DNA from: Candidatus Hydrogenedentota bacterium
Lineage (GTDB): Bacteria; Hydrogenedentota; Hydrogenedentia; Hydrogenedentales; SLHB01
Assembly: GCA_035416745.1 (NCBI GenBank)
Contig: DAOLNV010000001.1
Span: 62,001-126,000, forward strand
Direction: 5' to 3'
DNA: 64,000 nucleotides
The notes beneath the pieces were generated by a model. The model did no database searches and was not told where the DNA came from. It saw only the letters and a program-made list of their open reading frames with translations. The first letter of the stretch is position 1. Each line of letters starts with the position of its first letter. Made by a program: the position numbers and the translations under genes. Below are positions 6,982 to 16,273 of the stretch, piece after piece.

Positions 6982-9828
6982 TCATTTCGGGGCAGGCGGG
7001 TTTTCAGATGTGAACCAGATTGGACTTGACCATGCGATTTCTCCGTCGTTGCGGGTGACGCGGACGTAATACCAGACGGGCACGGCGGGCAGGGAGTCTG
7101 AATCGGTCCATTCGATGGTTTGTTCGGGTCCGTTTCCGGGGGCGGTGTGGACGGGCTCGTTGTTGCGCAGGATCGTTGTCTCCTGGATCTGGCCCGGGGT
7201 GACAATCTCGGCGTGTATTGTGAGGGAGGACGGTTTGCCGCTTTCGACAACCTCTCCCATGACGTGGTCCCCGGCCGTTACGAAGAGGGAGAACTGTCCG
7301 TCCGTGGTCGCGAAGGTGCGGCGCGCCTTAATGCCTTCGAAAATGGCTTCACGGGTGAGGGCCTCGGCCCACACGCCGGTTTTGCCGTATCCGCCGCCGT
7401 GGTCCGGGCTGGCAACCACGCCTGCAACGATTCCGCGGCTCCAGGCGTCCTGCAGGAAGTGGCCGGGAGTGGTAAACGATTTGACGGCCTGGCGGGGGCA
7501 TCCAACCGCCTCGTAAGAACCACGGTGCTGCCAGATCTCGGCTACGGGCTCGAGTTCGGGGTCGTGCCAGTTCCAATACACCGGGCAGTTCATCGTGTCC
7601 GCGAGTTGGTGGGGGATGACGATGCTGGACTTGGGGTCCAGGCGCCGCCAGAGCGATTCAACAGTGGCGTCTTTCGTGGCCGTGAAGAATTCGGGAAAAC
7701 AGGGGTCGACATGGATGATGTTTCGGTGGCCGAGACCCGATTCGGGGGGGCCGATGTCTTTGGTCCACTCTTGGCCCAGAAACGTCACGAAAACCTCGGG
7801 GTCGTTGTAGGCGCGGACGAGTTCTGCCGTTGTGACCCAGCGAAAAGGGTCCAAGTTGAAATCGTGGTCGGTGATGGCGGCGAAGTCGAGGCCCTCCATA
7901 TCTTTCTGCAGGGCCAGCAGGTCGGCTGTCCGGGGGCTCATCTTGCGCAGGCAGACAGAGAGGTCCGAATGTTCGTGCAGGTCGCCGAGGCAAAGCTTGA
8001 AGGCACGGTTGCCAACGGTTCTGGCTGGGCGGGAGGGCAAGGGAGCGTTTCTCGCGAGGCGGGCCGTCAGGGCGAAGCCGGTATCCGGAAGGGCAAGAGG
8101 CTCGGTCTCCAGTTGCACCGGGGAAACGGGGGTAGCGAGCGGGATGGTTACCACGCTCACGCAGGCGAAATGCGCATCCTCCTGCGGCGTTTCGGACCGG
8201 GTGAACGTCATGTCCTCACAGGCTATCGCCGCCCAACACTGGCCTTGTGCAAAGGCAAAAGGAACGGGCGTAGAGAACGACGCGGAATCATCGAGCAGCC
8301 GGGTACTTTCCCATTCGTTGCCCGCGTACTGAGCGAGAATGGGTTCCCATCCGTCCGACCACCGCCTGCAGCTCACCCAGAGGTTGTTGTGCCCGTCGAT
8401 GGCAATGGCGGGGGCGCGCACGCTGCCCGTTGACGCAAGGACGCTTTGGTTCCAGCCCAGCGGCATCTCGAGGGTTCCGTTTGCGTACCTGGCGACCACA
8501 ATCTGCTCGTTCTCGAGCCAGTGTACGCGGTATTCCTTGAACGTACATGCTTCCCAGGCAAGCCAGACGTCGTTGCCGTGCGCAAGCGCCTGCGCGTGGC
8601 GTTCGAGACGCGGATCGAAGGTGATGCGGATTTCTGGTCCCCATGCGCCATTCTGGAACCACGCGCCATAGAGATCCCAGCCCGGGCGGTCGATGTCTCG
8701 CCTGAAGGAGTCCCACACAGCGAACACGCGTCCATCGGACAGCGCGCAAACGCTTGGCGAGCGCGAATTGTGGGTGGGAGAGGATATCGAGACGGGGGGG
8801 GCGGCGCCGTCAGCGTCTACGCAGGATGCGCGTATCACCCGGCAGGAACCCTCGAGCCCTTCCCAGACGAGAAGCGCACCCTTCTCGACACTCACGATAT
8901 TGGGCAGGATGCCCTCGCAGCCCAGGGGGGACTGGACCGCGACATCTTCGTGTCCCGTGAAGTCTTCGGGAAAGGATGCATAGTGAATTTGCCAGATGCC
9001 GTTGCGTTCGGCGGCGAACGTCAGGAACATCCCCCGTGCTGACGGGGCCATGGCGGGCCTTCCAAAGGCCGTGACGCCGGCCGGGCGATAGGACCACACC
9101 ATGTCGGCGCCGGTTTCCGAGCATTTCCACAGGCGGATTTCCGAGCCGTCGCTCGAGCGCGCCAGGGTCGCAAGCCACAGCGCGCCGCGCGCATCGAAGG
9201 CCATTGCGGGCGCGGTCTCCATTGAATCACTCGAAAACGGAGGAAGCGTGTGGGCCTCTACCTCGATATCGTCAATCCATGCCGTGGACTCGGTGCCGCC
9301 GTTACCGTTCTGAAACCGAAGGACGAGCTCCGTTGCTTCCGCGCCATGCACGAGCACGCTTCTTTCAAGCAGAGACCATTCCCGGCTCAAATGCCCCATG
9401 GGCACATCCTCGCTGTATCCGTCCGCGAAACGGACCTTTGCCGAGGCGGCAACACTTCCGGCGCCGCGAGCCCGGAATGCAAAAGAGAGTCGCAGATTCG
9501 TCTTTGTGGCCAGTGAGAGCGGGAGCGCGATCGTCTCCTCCGGACCTTTGAAGGTTGCCTTTAGACAGCCTTGGCCGGTGAATGCTTCACCCGGAAACAG
9601 ATACTTTTCCGCAAATGCGGGGAGTTTCTCGGCGGTCTCGAAGCCGCAGCGAAATACCGTCTTGGAAACGCTCTCCGGGGCGGATGGGAGGTCGGCAATA
9701 CGGCGAACTCCCGAGCGTACCCCGTTTTCGCAGCATAAGCCGACCATGCACATGAGAAGCGCGGCAACAAGAACTGATGCCATGGACGGTTCAGGACCGC
9801 GCCTGCGGAAGGGTCGAGAGAACAGCAT
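6982..9828 (-). CDS. Large exported DUF3604 (PHP-like) protein
   Basis: This 948-residue protein has a signal peptide (hydrophobic MASVLVAALLMCMVGLCC after a basic start). A beta-sandwich, carbohydrate-binding-like region follows (about 35-190). Next comes a long beta-propeller-like region (about 200-590). A C-terminal DUF3604 domain (about 605-930) related to PHP metal-dependent phosphoesterases ends it. Metal-binding-type motifs are visible: GDLHEHSDLS, FAAITDHDFN, and SPDHGGGYG near the end. ATG 9828 is chosen because AGAAGG lies six bases upstream; an open frame extends 44 codons further without a ribosome site. It is probably secreted or periplasmic. The activity of DUF3604 proteins is not established. 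Confidence 0.8.
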   Translation of the reverse strand: MLFSRPFRRRGPEPSMASVLVAALLMCMVGLCCENGVRSGVRRIADLPSAPESVSKTVFRCGFETAEKLPAFAEKYLFPGEAFTGQGCLKATFKGPEETIALPLSLATKTNLRLSFAFRARGAGSVAASAKVRFADGYSEDVPMGHLSREWSLLERSVLVHGAEATELVLRFQNGNGGTESTAWIDDIEVEAHTLPPFSSDSMETAPAMAFDARGALWLATLARSSDGSEIRLWKCSETGADMVWSYRPAGVTAFGRPAMAPSARGMFLTFAAERNGIWQIHYASFPEDFTGHEDVAVQSPLGCEGILPNIVSVEKGALLVWEGLEGSCRVIRASCVDADGAAPPVSISSPTHNSRSPSVCALSDGRVFAVWDSFRRDIDRPGWDLYGAWFQNGAWGPEIRITFDPRLERHAQALAHGNDVWLAWEACTFKEYRVHWLENEQIVVARYANGTLEMPLGWNQSVLASTGSVRAPAIAIDGHNNLWVSCRRWSDGWEPILAQYAGNEWESTRLLDDSASFSTPVPFAFAQGQCWAAIACEDMTFTRSETPQEDAHFACVSVVTIPLATPVSPVQLETEPLALPDTGFALTARLARNAPLPSRPARTVGNRAFKLCLGDLHEHSDLSVCLRKMSPRTADLLALQKDMEGLDFAAITDHDFNLDPFRWVTTAELVRAYNDPEVFVTFLGQEWTKDIGPPESGLGHRNIIHVDPCFPEFFTATKDATVESLWRRLDPKSSIVIPHQLADTMNCPVYWNWHDPELEPVAEIWQHRGSYEAVGCPRQAVKSFTTPGHFLQDAWSRGIVAGVVASPDHGGGYGKTGVWAEALTREAIFEGIKARRTFATTDGQFSLFVTAGDHVMGEVVESGKPSSLTIHAEIVTPGQIQETTILRNNEPVHTAPGNGPEQTIEWTDSDSLPAVPVWYYVRVTRNDGEIAWSSPIWFTSENPPAPK

Positions 9829-10307
9829 TGAGTACCTTCTGTTTGCCCGGAAGGGACCAATTACGAAGGCTGGAGCGATCTTGGTCCGCTGAATTACTGA
9901 TTCCCCCTGCATCAGCCAGCGGCATGACCACAAACGGCCTTCTTCGCTACGGGCAACCACCAGTTGTGCTTATTGCTCAAGGAAACCTGCCAGGAGTTTA
10001 CCTGAAACAGTTGTCATATGGCCATACCACAGATAGGCGCAATGGCAAGCGTAGGCACAAGGCTCACCTAGGGCAACTGGGCATGACTTATGGATTGGTT
10101 CGTGGGACAAGCGGCGGGGGCCTGGATTCCTTCTCGGCGCGATCATTCGCCTGAACGCAACCGTTGCCGACGCATCCGAGCGGCCGGCCACCCCGCACGC
10201 GGGCATTTACGCGTATAGTTTCACTCTATGACGTTCACCTGTTTGACATACATATGTGCAAATAAATAGACTTTTCTATCACGATATACAAACAGCTTTT
10301 CCCTTTA
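9829..10307. other. Divergent intergenic region, AT-rich on its right side
   Basis: This 479-base region separates the divergent DUF3604 and esterase genes. The left 350 bases have ordinary composition and no credible coding frame. The last 90 bases are markedly AT-rich compared with the surroundings and include the promoter-like elements listed separately. No RNA gene was recognised. Confidence 0.4.
10243..10272 (+). promoter_or_regulatory. candidate promoter for the esterase gene
   Basis: A perfect TTGACA box at 10243-10248 is followed after 18 bases by TAGACT (10267-10272), which matches the -10 consensus at four of six positions. The segment is AT-rich. An alternative -10 TAAATA at 10263 would give a spacer too short to function. 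Confidence 0.35.
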
Positions 10308-11042
10308 GTGATTACCCTATGCGTTGCTGCCGCCGCGGTTGTGTTGGCGGCTGCGCTCGGGGAAACGCTGCGGATGGAAACCGCGGGATACCGCACCGGC
10401 AAGTACATTGACTATATCGAAACGGATGGTTTGCGGCCTGCGATTCTCTTTATTCACGGTGGGGCATGGGTGTTTGGAGATCGTACGGCGTGCGCGGAAC
10501 TGTGCGAGGCTTTTGCCGGTCAATACGACACGTATGCCTGCGATTATACTCTTGCCGCGAAAGGCGGGAGGCCGTGCTGGGAGCAGACGGTTCGTGATAT
10601 TGCGGAGGCGGTGCGGTGGATCAGGGGCAGGAAGGGCCCGCGACAAGTGTTCCTGGTGGGGATCTCGGCTGGAGGGCACCTGGCGCTCTATCATGCCGCT
10701 CGTCACCGTGATGTTCATGGCGTTGCGGCGATCAGCGCTCCGACCGATTTGGGGGGCCGTTTCTGCGAATCGGTGGAGCGCTCGGTCCGTCTTTGGGCCG
10801 GTAGCGAGCTGGAGGCGGCATCCGTCCGTCCAACGCTGTCCATGCCGCCGGTATGCATCGTGCATGGCGATTTCGACGACGTTGTGCCGGTAGGTCATGC
10901 CGATACCTTTGTGCAAGAGTGTCTGGAGGCAGGCGTGCAGTTTGAATACCATCGGTTCCATAGCGGGGTACATTGCATGAGCGACCACAAGGAACTGACG
11001 TGGCGCATCGTGCAGGATTTTCTTTCAGCTCTCGTGCTCTGA
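10308..11042 (+). CDS. Exported alpha/beta-hydrolase (esterase/lipase-like)
   Basis: A 244-residue serine hydrolase. A hydrophobic N-terminus (LCVAAAAVVLAAALG) suggests export. The oxyanion-hole motif HGGAW, the nucleophile elbow GISAGG, a late acidic residue (HGDFDDVVP) and a final histidine (HSGVHCM) complete the catalytic set of carboxylesterase-like enzymes. The only standard start codon ahead of the signal sequence is GTG 10308, and no ribosome-binding site precedes it, so initiation is uncertain. The substrate is probably an ester of a sugar or small molecule, but that is a guess. Confidence 0.8.
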   Translation: MITLCVAAAAVVLAAALGETLRMETAGYRTGKYIDYIETDGLRPAILFIHGGAWVFGDRTACAELCEAFAGQYDTYACDYTLAAKGGRPCWEQTVRDIAEAVRWIRGRKGPRQVFLVGISAGGHLALYHAARHRDVHGVAAISAPTDLGGRFCESVERSVRLWAGSELEAASVRPTLSMPPVCIVHGDFDDVVPVGHADTFVQECLEAGVQFEYHRFHSGVHCMSDHKELTWRIVQDFLSALVL

Positions 11043-11055
11043 TGCGGCCGCCCGT

Positions 11056-12804
11056 TCAGGGCTGGGAAAGCCTGTTTTGTAGCTCGAATACGCTCGCGCC
11101 GTTCGCATCATACTGCTTTGTGATGAGCGAATCCGGGAGGGTTTCGAGGCGGGCGGTTTGCCCGGGCGAATGGCACACGATAAAGAGGGGGCGAGGCACG
11201 CTGGCGGCCTCGGTCAGCGCCGTCGTGAGCGCGCGCGTGTCGGCGCCGGATAGGATGGCGTTTACCTGAGCCCGGCGGCGCTGGATTTTTGCCGGCTCGT
11301 GGCCGTGTATTTCTTGCATGAACTGCTGGGGGGAATAGGTCCATCCGAGGAGCGATGCGGCATCTTTGGTTGGCATCGCGACATAAAGGGCACGGCGGCC
11401 GAAGACGCAGGCGTTCAAGTTCGTGTCCATGAGCAGCGCGTTCGTGGGGGTATTGTCCGCAATCCACGTGTACAGGGCGTCTTCCCGCGGGTCTATTGGA
11501 TGCAGGTAGCGGCCCTTCTCACAGGCCGCCTCTTGGATGTCGCGGGGCCGGGTCAGTTTCCACGCGAGATCTCCCATGGCAAGCGAAAAGAACAGGCACA
11601 GAACCACTCCCGCGGCCAGGGGCGTGGCTTGAACCAGTTTATGCATTGGCGCCGCGGCGGCGATGGCAAGCATCAGAAACGCGAATGCCCGCCACTTGGC
11701 TTCGCTGGTGTCGGGGCCGCTGACCAGGAGATGCAGTAGCAGCAAGATGATGCATGCCGCCAGCACGAGGCGGCTTCGCGCGAGATTACGCCCGTACCAT
11801 TCCCTGATATCCCCAAGCCGGGCGGCCATCAGGGCCAGAACCGGCCACAGCAGCAGCGAGTCCTGGATCGCCTTGTGCAAGAGGGCGTTCGCGCCAGTGG
11901 TCAACAGGAATGAGGTTTCGGCGGTGCGTCCCGACATGTATTCCAACAGTAGCGGGAGGCCGCAGACAGCGCCGAGGGCGCTCGCGGCGCCGGCGGCGAT
12001 CAATGGCCGAAGCGCGCGTTTGCGGTTTGTCGCCAGGGCTGCCATGCCGGCGCCCGCCCCGAGTGCCGCGATGGCTACAAGGGCAAAGGGATACAGCGCC
12101 CCGCACAAAAACACTGTCCCAAACGCCGCCCCGTACCAGTGGAGGCCCGGACGGTCCGCTGTCATTGTGCGAATCATAACCAAGGCGTAGGCAACAAAGA
12201 GCATGACACCCACGGACATGGCGCTCATGTTCGAGAACCGCCGGATGATGGGAATCGCTCCGTGAATTCCTAATGGAATGCCCTGATCCTCCAGAAGAAG
12301 GGAGTACAGTCCCTCGGGCAGGAAGGTTACGCCGAAAAACGCCATTGCCGTGGCCAGGATTCGTTGCCCCGGTTCTTCGAAGAAATACCGGGTAAAGGCG
12401 TAGAAGAGCATGAGGGCTACGGCGAGGGCGGCCAGATTCAGGAACGCAAATGCCCACGAAACCGGCAGTCCCGTGGTCCAGACCAAGCCCGCTACAACGG
12501 CATGAGCGGCCCATGGATACGAGAGGGTGGCATCTCCCGCGAGGGGGTCTTGCGGGGGTATTTTCCCGTTCAACATCTGGTAGACAATGGAGGAGTGGTA
12601 AAACCCGTGCACCGAGGCGATCCGGTAAGTCGGGTTGACGGCGTAAACACTGGCGACCGCGAGCAGGGCGAGAATCAGAAACACCCATTTGCTTGTGCGG
12701 GCCCGCAGCAGGAGCATGAATGCCGCGGCGCAGGCCGCGCCCGCGGCCAGGCTCACCCCGAAAAAGATGACGGGATCATCCAAACACGTCCGTGACAAGC
12801 ACAT
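11056..12804 (-). CDS. Polytopic membrane protein, glycosyltransferase-like topology
   Basis: This 582-residue protein has roughly twelve hydrophobic helices over its first 420 residues and a soluble C-terminal domain of about 130 residues (from HPIDPREDALYTWIADN). The topology resembles GT-C-type membrane glycosyltransferases and DUF2298-like proteins, whose C-terminal domain often contains such a TPxxALLMD-like stretch (here TPTNALLMDT). No diagnostic catalytic aspartates could be fixed by eye. ATG 12804 is taken as start because upstream residues are unlike a membrane-protein N-terminus; its ribosome site is weak. It is divergent from the sugar-nucleotide genes at 13031, which supports a link to envelope glycan synthesis. 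Confidence 0.65.
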   Translation of the reverse strand: MCLSRTCLDDPVIFFGVSLAAGAACAAAFMLLLRARTSKWVFLILALLAVASVYAVNPTYRIASVHGFYHSSIVYQMLNGKIPPQDPLAGDATLSYPWAAHAVVAGLVWTTGLPVSWAFAFLNLAALAVALMLFYAFTRYFFEEPGQRILATAMAFFGVTFLPEGLYSLLLEDQGIPLGIHGAIPIIRRFSNMSAMSVGVMLFVAYALVMIRTMTADRPGLHWYGAAFGTVFLCGALYPFALVAIAALGAGAGMAALATNRKRALRPLIAAGAASALGAVCGLPLLLEYMSGRTAETSFLLTTGANALLHKAIQDSLLLWPVLALMAARLGDIREWYGRNLARSRLVLAACIILLLLHLLVSGPDTSEAKWRAFAFLMLAIAAAAPMHKLVQATPLAAGVVLCLFFSLAMGDLAWKLTRPRDIQEAACEKGRYLHPIDPREDALYTWIADNTPTNALLMDTNLNACVFGRRALYVAMPTKDAASLLGWTYSPQQFMQEIHGHEPAKIQRRRAQVNAILSGADTRALTTALTEAASVPRPLFIVCHSPGQTARLETLPDSLITKQYDANGASVFELQNRLSQP

Positions 12805-13030
12805 CCCTTTCCGTGCCGGCGCGGGTTCGACGCAGGTACTTCCGCCGCCGTTGGTCCGGTTTCCCCACAAAGTATCAGGGTTGGCGCACAACATCAACCC
12901 TTGCTCCGATGGCAGCACCCGCGGGGTACGGCGAGTTGATAGCGGCTGTCACACGCGCTATGCTGCGGCTCGGCTGCCGAAGGGGCGCCACGAATATCTT
13001 ACAGAAAAAGCCAAACGGAGGACCGGCACC

Positions 13031-13987
13031 TTGGACAAAGAGCACCCCCGTTTTTCGCAAGAGATTACCGGTGTCGCGCTCGCGGCCGGCAAAGGCTCGC
13101 GGATGATGAGCCTGCAGACCCTGCTCCCCAAACCCGTCCTGCCCGTGCTGGACAAACCCATCGTGTACCATCAGTTGGAGGCGATGGCGCGTCTGGGCAT
13201 ACGCAAGGCGATCATCGTGGTGGGGCATCGCGGTTACGAAGTGGTACGCCAGATCGAGCGCCAGCCGCCGGTCGGCATCGAGATTGACTACGTGCCTCAG
13301 GAGAGCACCCTCGGCATCGCCCACTGCGTGGGATGTCTCGAGAGCGCCATCGAGGGGCCGTTCTTGTTGTTCCTGGGCGATATCTACTTCCATGCTCCAA
13401 AACTGGAGGGGATAATCACGGTATTTCGCGAGAGCAAGGCCGATGCGGTGCTGGGGGCCATCGAGGAAGAAGATACCAGCGCGATCTCGCGCAACTATTG
13501 CATTGTGACCGACGAACACGGCCTGGCCCGGCAGGTGATCGAGAAGCCGCGCTTCCCGAAGAGCAGACTCAAGGGCGTGGGCATTTACCTTTTTACCCCG
13601 GTGGTGTTCGACGCCATCCGCCGCACATCCCGCACCGCCATGCGCGACGAATACGAGATCACCGACAGCATCCAGATACTGATCGACCTGGGCTATGGCG
13701 TTCGGACTTGCACCGACATCATTCACGACCTCAACGTCACGTTTCCGCGCGACTTGCTGGACCTGAATCTGTGGGCTCTCAAGCACGAAGGCCGTGACAA
13801 GTACGTTGCCGAAACCGCCCATATTGGCCCCGGGGTTGTGATCGAGACATCCGTTGTCGGCGCGGGCGCGGTCATCGGGGCGGGTTCGGTGCTGAAGAAT
13901 TCAGTTGTGTTCGCGGGGGCAACGGTCCCCCCGGACCGCCTTCTCGAAGACGTCATCGTCACGGAGTCCGATATCTGCCGCACGTGA
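13031..13987 (+). CDS. Sugar-phosphate nucleotidyltransferase
   Basis: This enzyme activates a sugar-1-phosphate with a nucleotide. The N-terminal motif GVALAAGKGSRMMSLQ followed by PKPVLPVLDKPIVYHQLE matches the RmlA/GlmU-type fold; FLLFLGDIYF supplies the metal-binding aspartate. The last 60 residues form a short left-handed beta-helix (AHIGPGVVIETSVVGAGAVIG). TTG 13031 is the likely start: GGAGG lies eight bases upstream and the first in-frame ATG comes after the signature motif. 318 residues. The next gene is an epimerase beginning just past its stop codon, so both probably serve one nucleotide-sugar pathway. Sugar and nucleotide are unknown. Confidence 0.85.
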   Translation: MDKEHPRFSQEITGVALAAGKGSRMMSLQTLLPKPVLPVLDKPIVYHQLEAMARLGIRKAIIVVGHRGYEVVRQIERQPPVGIEIDYVPQESTLGIAHCVGCLESAIEGPFLLFLGDIYFHAPKLEGIITVFRESKADAVLGAIEEEDTSAISRNYCIVTDEHGLARQVIEKPRFPKSRLKGVGIYLFTPVVFDAIRRTSRTAMRDEYEITDSIQILIDLGYGVRTCTDIIHDLNVTFPRDLLDLNLWALKHEGRDKYVAETAHIGPGVVIETSVVGAGAVIGAGSVLKNSVVFAGATVPPDRLLEDVIVTESDICRT

Positions 13988-13998
13988 TGGGAGATCGT

Positions 13999-14943
13999 AT
14001 GTGCGCATCGACGACACAACGCCGCGCGCTGGTTACGGGGGGCGCGGGATTCATCGGTTCCCACCTGTGCGAACTGCTGCTCGGGGCGGGCTGGGGCGTG
14101 CGCGTGCTGGACGACCTGACCTCGGGTTCCCGCGCGAACGTGGCGCCGGGCGTAGAGTTCGTGGAAGGCGATGTGCGGTCTTCGCGGGACGCGCTGGCGG
14201 CCTGCGCGGGCATTGACTGCGTGTTTCACCTCGCCGCCCGCGTGTCCATCCGGCATTCGGTTGAGACCTTCCGGGATGACGCCGACACGAATCTCATGGG
14301 CACGCTCACGATGTTGCAGGCGGCCGGCGAGTCGGGGGTGCGGCGGTTCGTCCACACGAGTTCCATGGCCGTGTACAGCGACGCCGGGGAAGGGTTGTTC
14401 GTGAGCGAGAGCCATCCCGCGTCGCCCCTGAGTCCTTACGGCATCAGCAAACTGGCGGGCGAGCACTATGTATTCATGATGGGTTCCCGGCTGGGACTCG
14501 AGCCGGTTGTGCTGCGGCTCTTCAATACCTACGGTACGCGCCAGGGATACACGCCCTACGTGGGTGTGATCACGATCTTTGTAACCAATATCCTTGCGGG
14601 AAAACCGTGCGTCATCTTCGGTGACGGGCGCCAGCGCCGGGATTTCGTGCATGTGGCGGATGTGGCGGAAGCCTTCCGGCTCGCCGCGGAATCCGACGCG
14701 GCGCCGGGACAGGCCTTCAACGTGGGCTCGGGGCGGGGCGCCACGGTCAGCGAGCTCGCGGACCTGCTCCAGTCCATGCTGGGCCGGGCCACGTTCACCC
14801 ACGAACCGGCCCAGGCGACGGAGCTGCGCAATTCCGTGGCCGATATCTCGAAGGCCCGGCAATTGCTGGGCTACCGGCCGCGCGGGACTCTGGAAGAGCG
14901 CTTGCCCGAAGTCATCGGCTACTTGAAGTCACGCCCCGCGTGA
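13999..14943 (+). CDS. NAD-dependent nucleotide-sugar epimerase/dehydratase
   Basis: This is an extended short-chain dehydrogenase acting on nucleotide sugars. It shows VTGGAGFIGSHL for NAD binding, TSSMAVY for the catalytic Ser/Thr, YGISKLAGE with the Tyr and Lys pair, and RRDFVHVADVAEA near the C-terminal substrate domain. 314 residues. ATG 13999 follows GGGAG at five-base spacing; ATG 13987 and GTG 13984 overlap the stop of the upstream nucleotidyltransferase and are alternatives. The pair likely makes a precursor for surface polysaccharide. Confidence 0.9.
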   Translation: MCASTTQRRALVTGGAGFIGSHLCELLLGAGWGVRVLDDLTSGSRANVAPGVEFVEGDVRSSRDALAACAGIDCVFHLAARVSIRHSVETFRDDADTNLMGTLTMLQAAGESGVRRFVHTSSMAVYSDAGEGLFVSESHPASPLSPYGISKLAGEHYVFMMGSRLGLEPVVLRLFNTYGTRQGYTPYVGVITIFVTNILAGKPCVIFGDGRQRRDFVHVADVAEAFRLAAESDAAPGQAFNVGSGRGATVSELADLLQSMLGRATFTHEPAQATELRNSVADISKARQLLGYRPRGTLEERLPEVIGYLKSRPA

Positions 14944-15062
14944 GGGGGAGCTGCCGTCGCCGTTTGTGGATGGCGCGCATGCTCCTTACGGCGGTGTGTT
15001 AGGGGCCTGGCCGAGGCACGAAGCGGAACAGCCGGCCTCTCCCTGAATCCATCCGCATTATG

Positions 15063-16241
15063 CTAGTGGCCGCTCTTGACCCACGCCTCGGAGATGGCCG
15101 CGTACCGGATGCAGCTTCCCTGGCCGGAGGTGCACGAGTAGGTCATGTGAATGGCGCCGTTCCGCCCCTCGATGACGGATGGGTAGGCGAACGAGTTGCC
15201 CCCCATGGGACCGGGCTCGATGACGCGCCGCCATTTCCAGGTTGCGCCTTCGTCATCGGACAAGAACGCGCTCAGACGGTGGCGGCCGTCCTCGGTATCG
15301 TTCAGTATCATCAGCCAGTTGCCGCTATCGAGTTCGATGGCTTCGAGGCTCGAGCCCGGGTTCGGAATGTCGGTGTCGACGGCGGGAGACCAGGTCTCGC
15401 CGCCGTCTTCGGAAGAACTTGCCATTACACGGTTGGGGGCGTCTCCGCTATCGCGCAGATAAGCTATCAGGGTGCCGGCGCCTTTTTGGACGATGGTGGG
15501 TTGAATCGGTCCGCGGCCGACCATGGGAGCGCTTGCGCGCCACGAAGCCCCGTCGTCGTCCGAGATGGCCACCATCGAGACGTTGAACCCGTCGGAATAG
15601 ACAGGCAGGAGGATTCGGCCGCTGTCGAGGGTGTAGGGATGGATGCGCGTCATCCAGCCGGTCTGGCGCTTGGCCGGATCGGCCGCGGCTTCGATCAACT
15701 GGAGGTGATAGGGTGGCGCGTATTCGGCCCACATGCCCTCCTCAAATCCCAGTGCGTCGAATCCCGCTTTCAGTTGCGCGGGGAACTCCTGGCCGGGTTC
15801 GAGAACGATGACATCCTGCCATTTCCAATCGGGGGCTTCCGCGCCATTCGGATTCTCCGCCCACCGGTACTTGAGAAGCGAGCATTCCCACCGGTTTGCC
15901 AGCACGGCAATCCAGAACAGCCAGACGCGCTCGTGTTTGTCAAGATACAGCACGGGATTGCAGTCGGGCAGGCCGGGTGTATCCGCCATCAGGAATACCG
16001 GGGACCATTGTGAGCTGCCTTCCCCCAGACGCGCCCCCAGAATGCGCACATCGTTGGCCGTACGTTCGCCTGAGCCCTGAAACCAGCAAGCCAGGAACGA
16101 GCCATCGGGACACTGGATAATGCTGCTTCCGTGGGTGTGCTGGCTTTGGGGCGGAAAAATGTCGAGGTACTGGGCAGCGTTTTCCGCGGCCATAGCTGCC
16201 GAGGAGAGACAAACCAGTATTCCAAGCGCAGGGATTCGCAT
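15063..16241 (-). CDS. Exported sialidase-like beta-propeller (BNR repeats)
   Basis: This 392-residue protein has a clear signal peptide (ALGILVCLSSAAMAAE). Three Asp-box motifs are visible: SDDDGASW, SSEDGGETW and SDDEGATW. These define the six-bladed propeller of sialidases and related exo-glycosidases. The start has AGAAGGAGC seven bases upstream. Many such proteins in polysaccharide degraders are annotated exo-alpha-sialidase, but the catalytic arginine triad cannot be fixed by eye, so sialic acid specificity is unproven. Confidence 0.8.
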   Translation of the reverse strand: MRIPALGILVCLSSAAMAAENAAQYLDIFPPQSQHTHGSSIIQCPDGSFLACWFQGSGERTANDVRILGARLGEGSSQWSPVFLMADTPGLPDCNPVLYLDKHERVWLFWIAVLANRWECSLLKYRWAENPNGAEAPDWKWQDVIVLEPGQEFPAQLKAGFDALGFEEGMWAEYAPPYHLQLIEAAADPAKRQTGWMTRIHPYTLDSGRILLPVYSDGFNVSMVAISDDDGASWRASAPMVGRGPIQPTIVQKGAGTLIAYLRDSGDAPNRVMASSSEDGGETWSPAVDTDIPNPGSSLEAIELDSGNWLMILNDTEDGRHRLSAFLSDDEGATWKWRRVIEPGPMGGNSFAYPSVIEGRNGAIHMTYSCTSGQGSCIRYAAISEAWVKSGH

Positions 16242-16273
16242 GATGTGCTCCTTCTGGTGGCCATATCGGGATT

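Noticed and set aside
7120..8433. 437-codon plus-strand frame inside the DUF3604 gene
   Set aside because: The minus-strand protein reads continuously through known metal motifs; the plus-strand product looks compositionally random.
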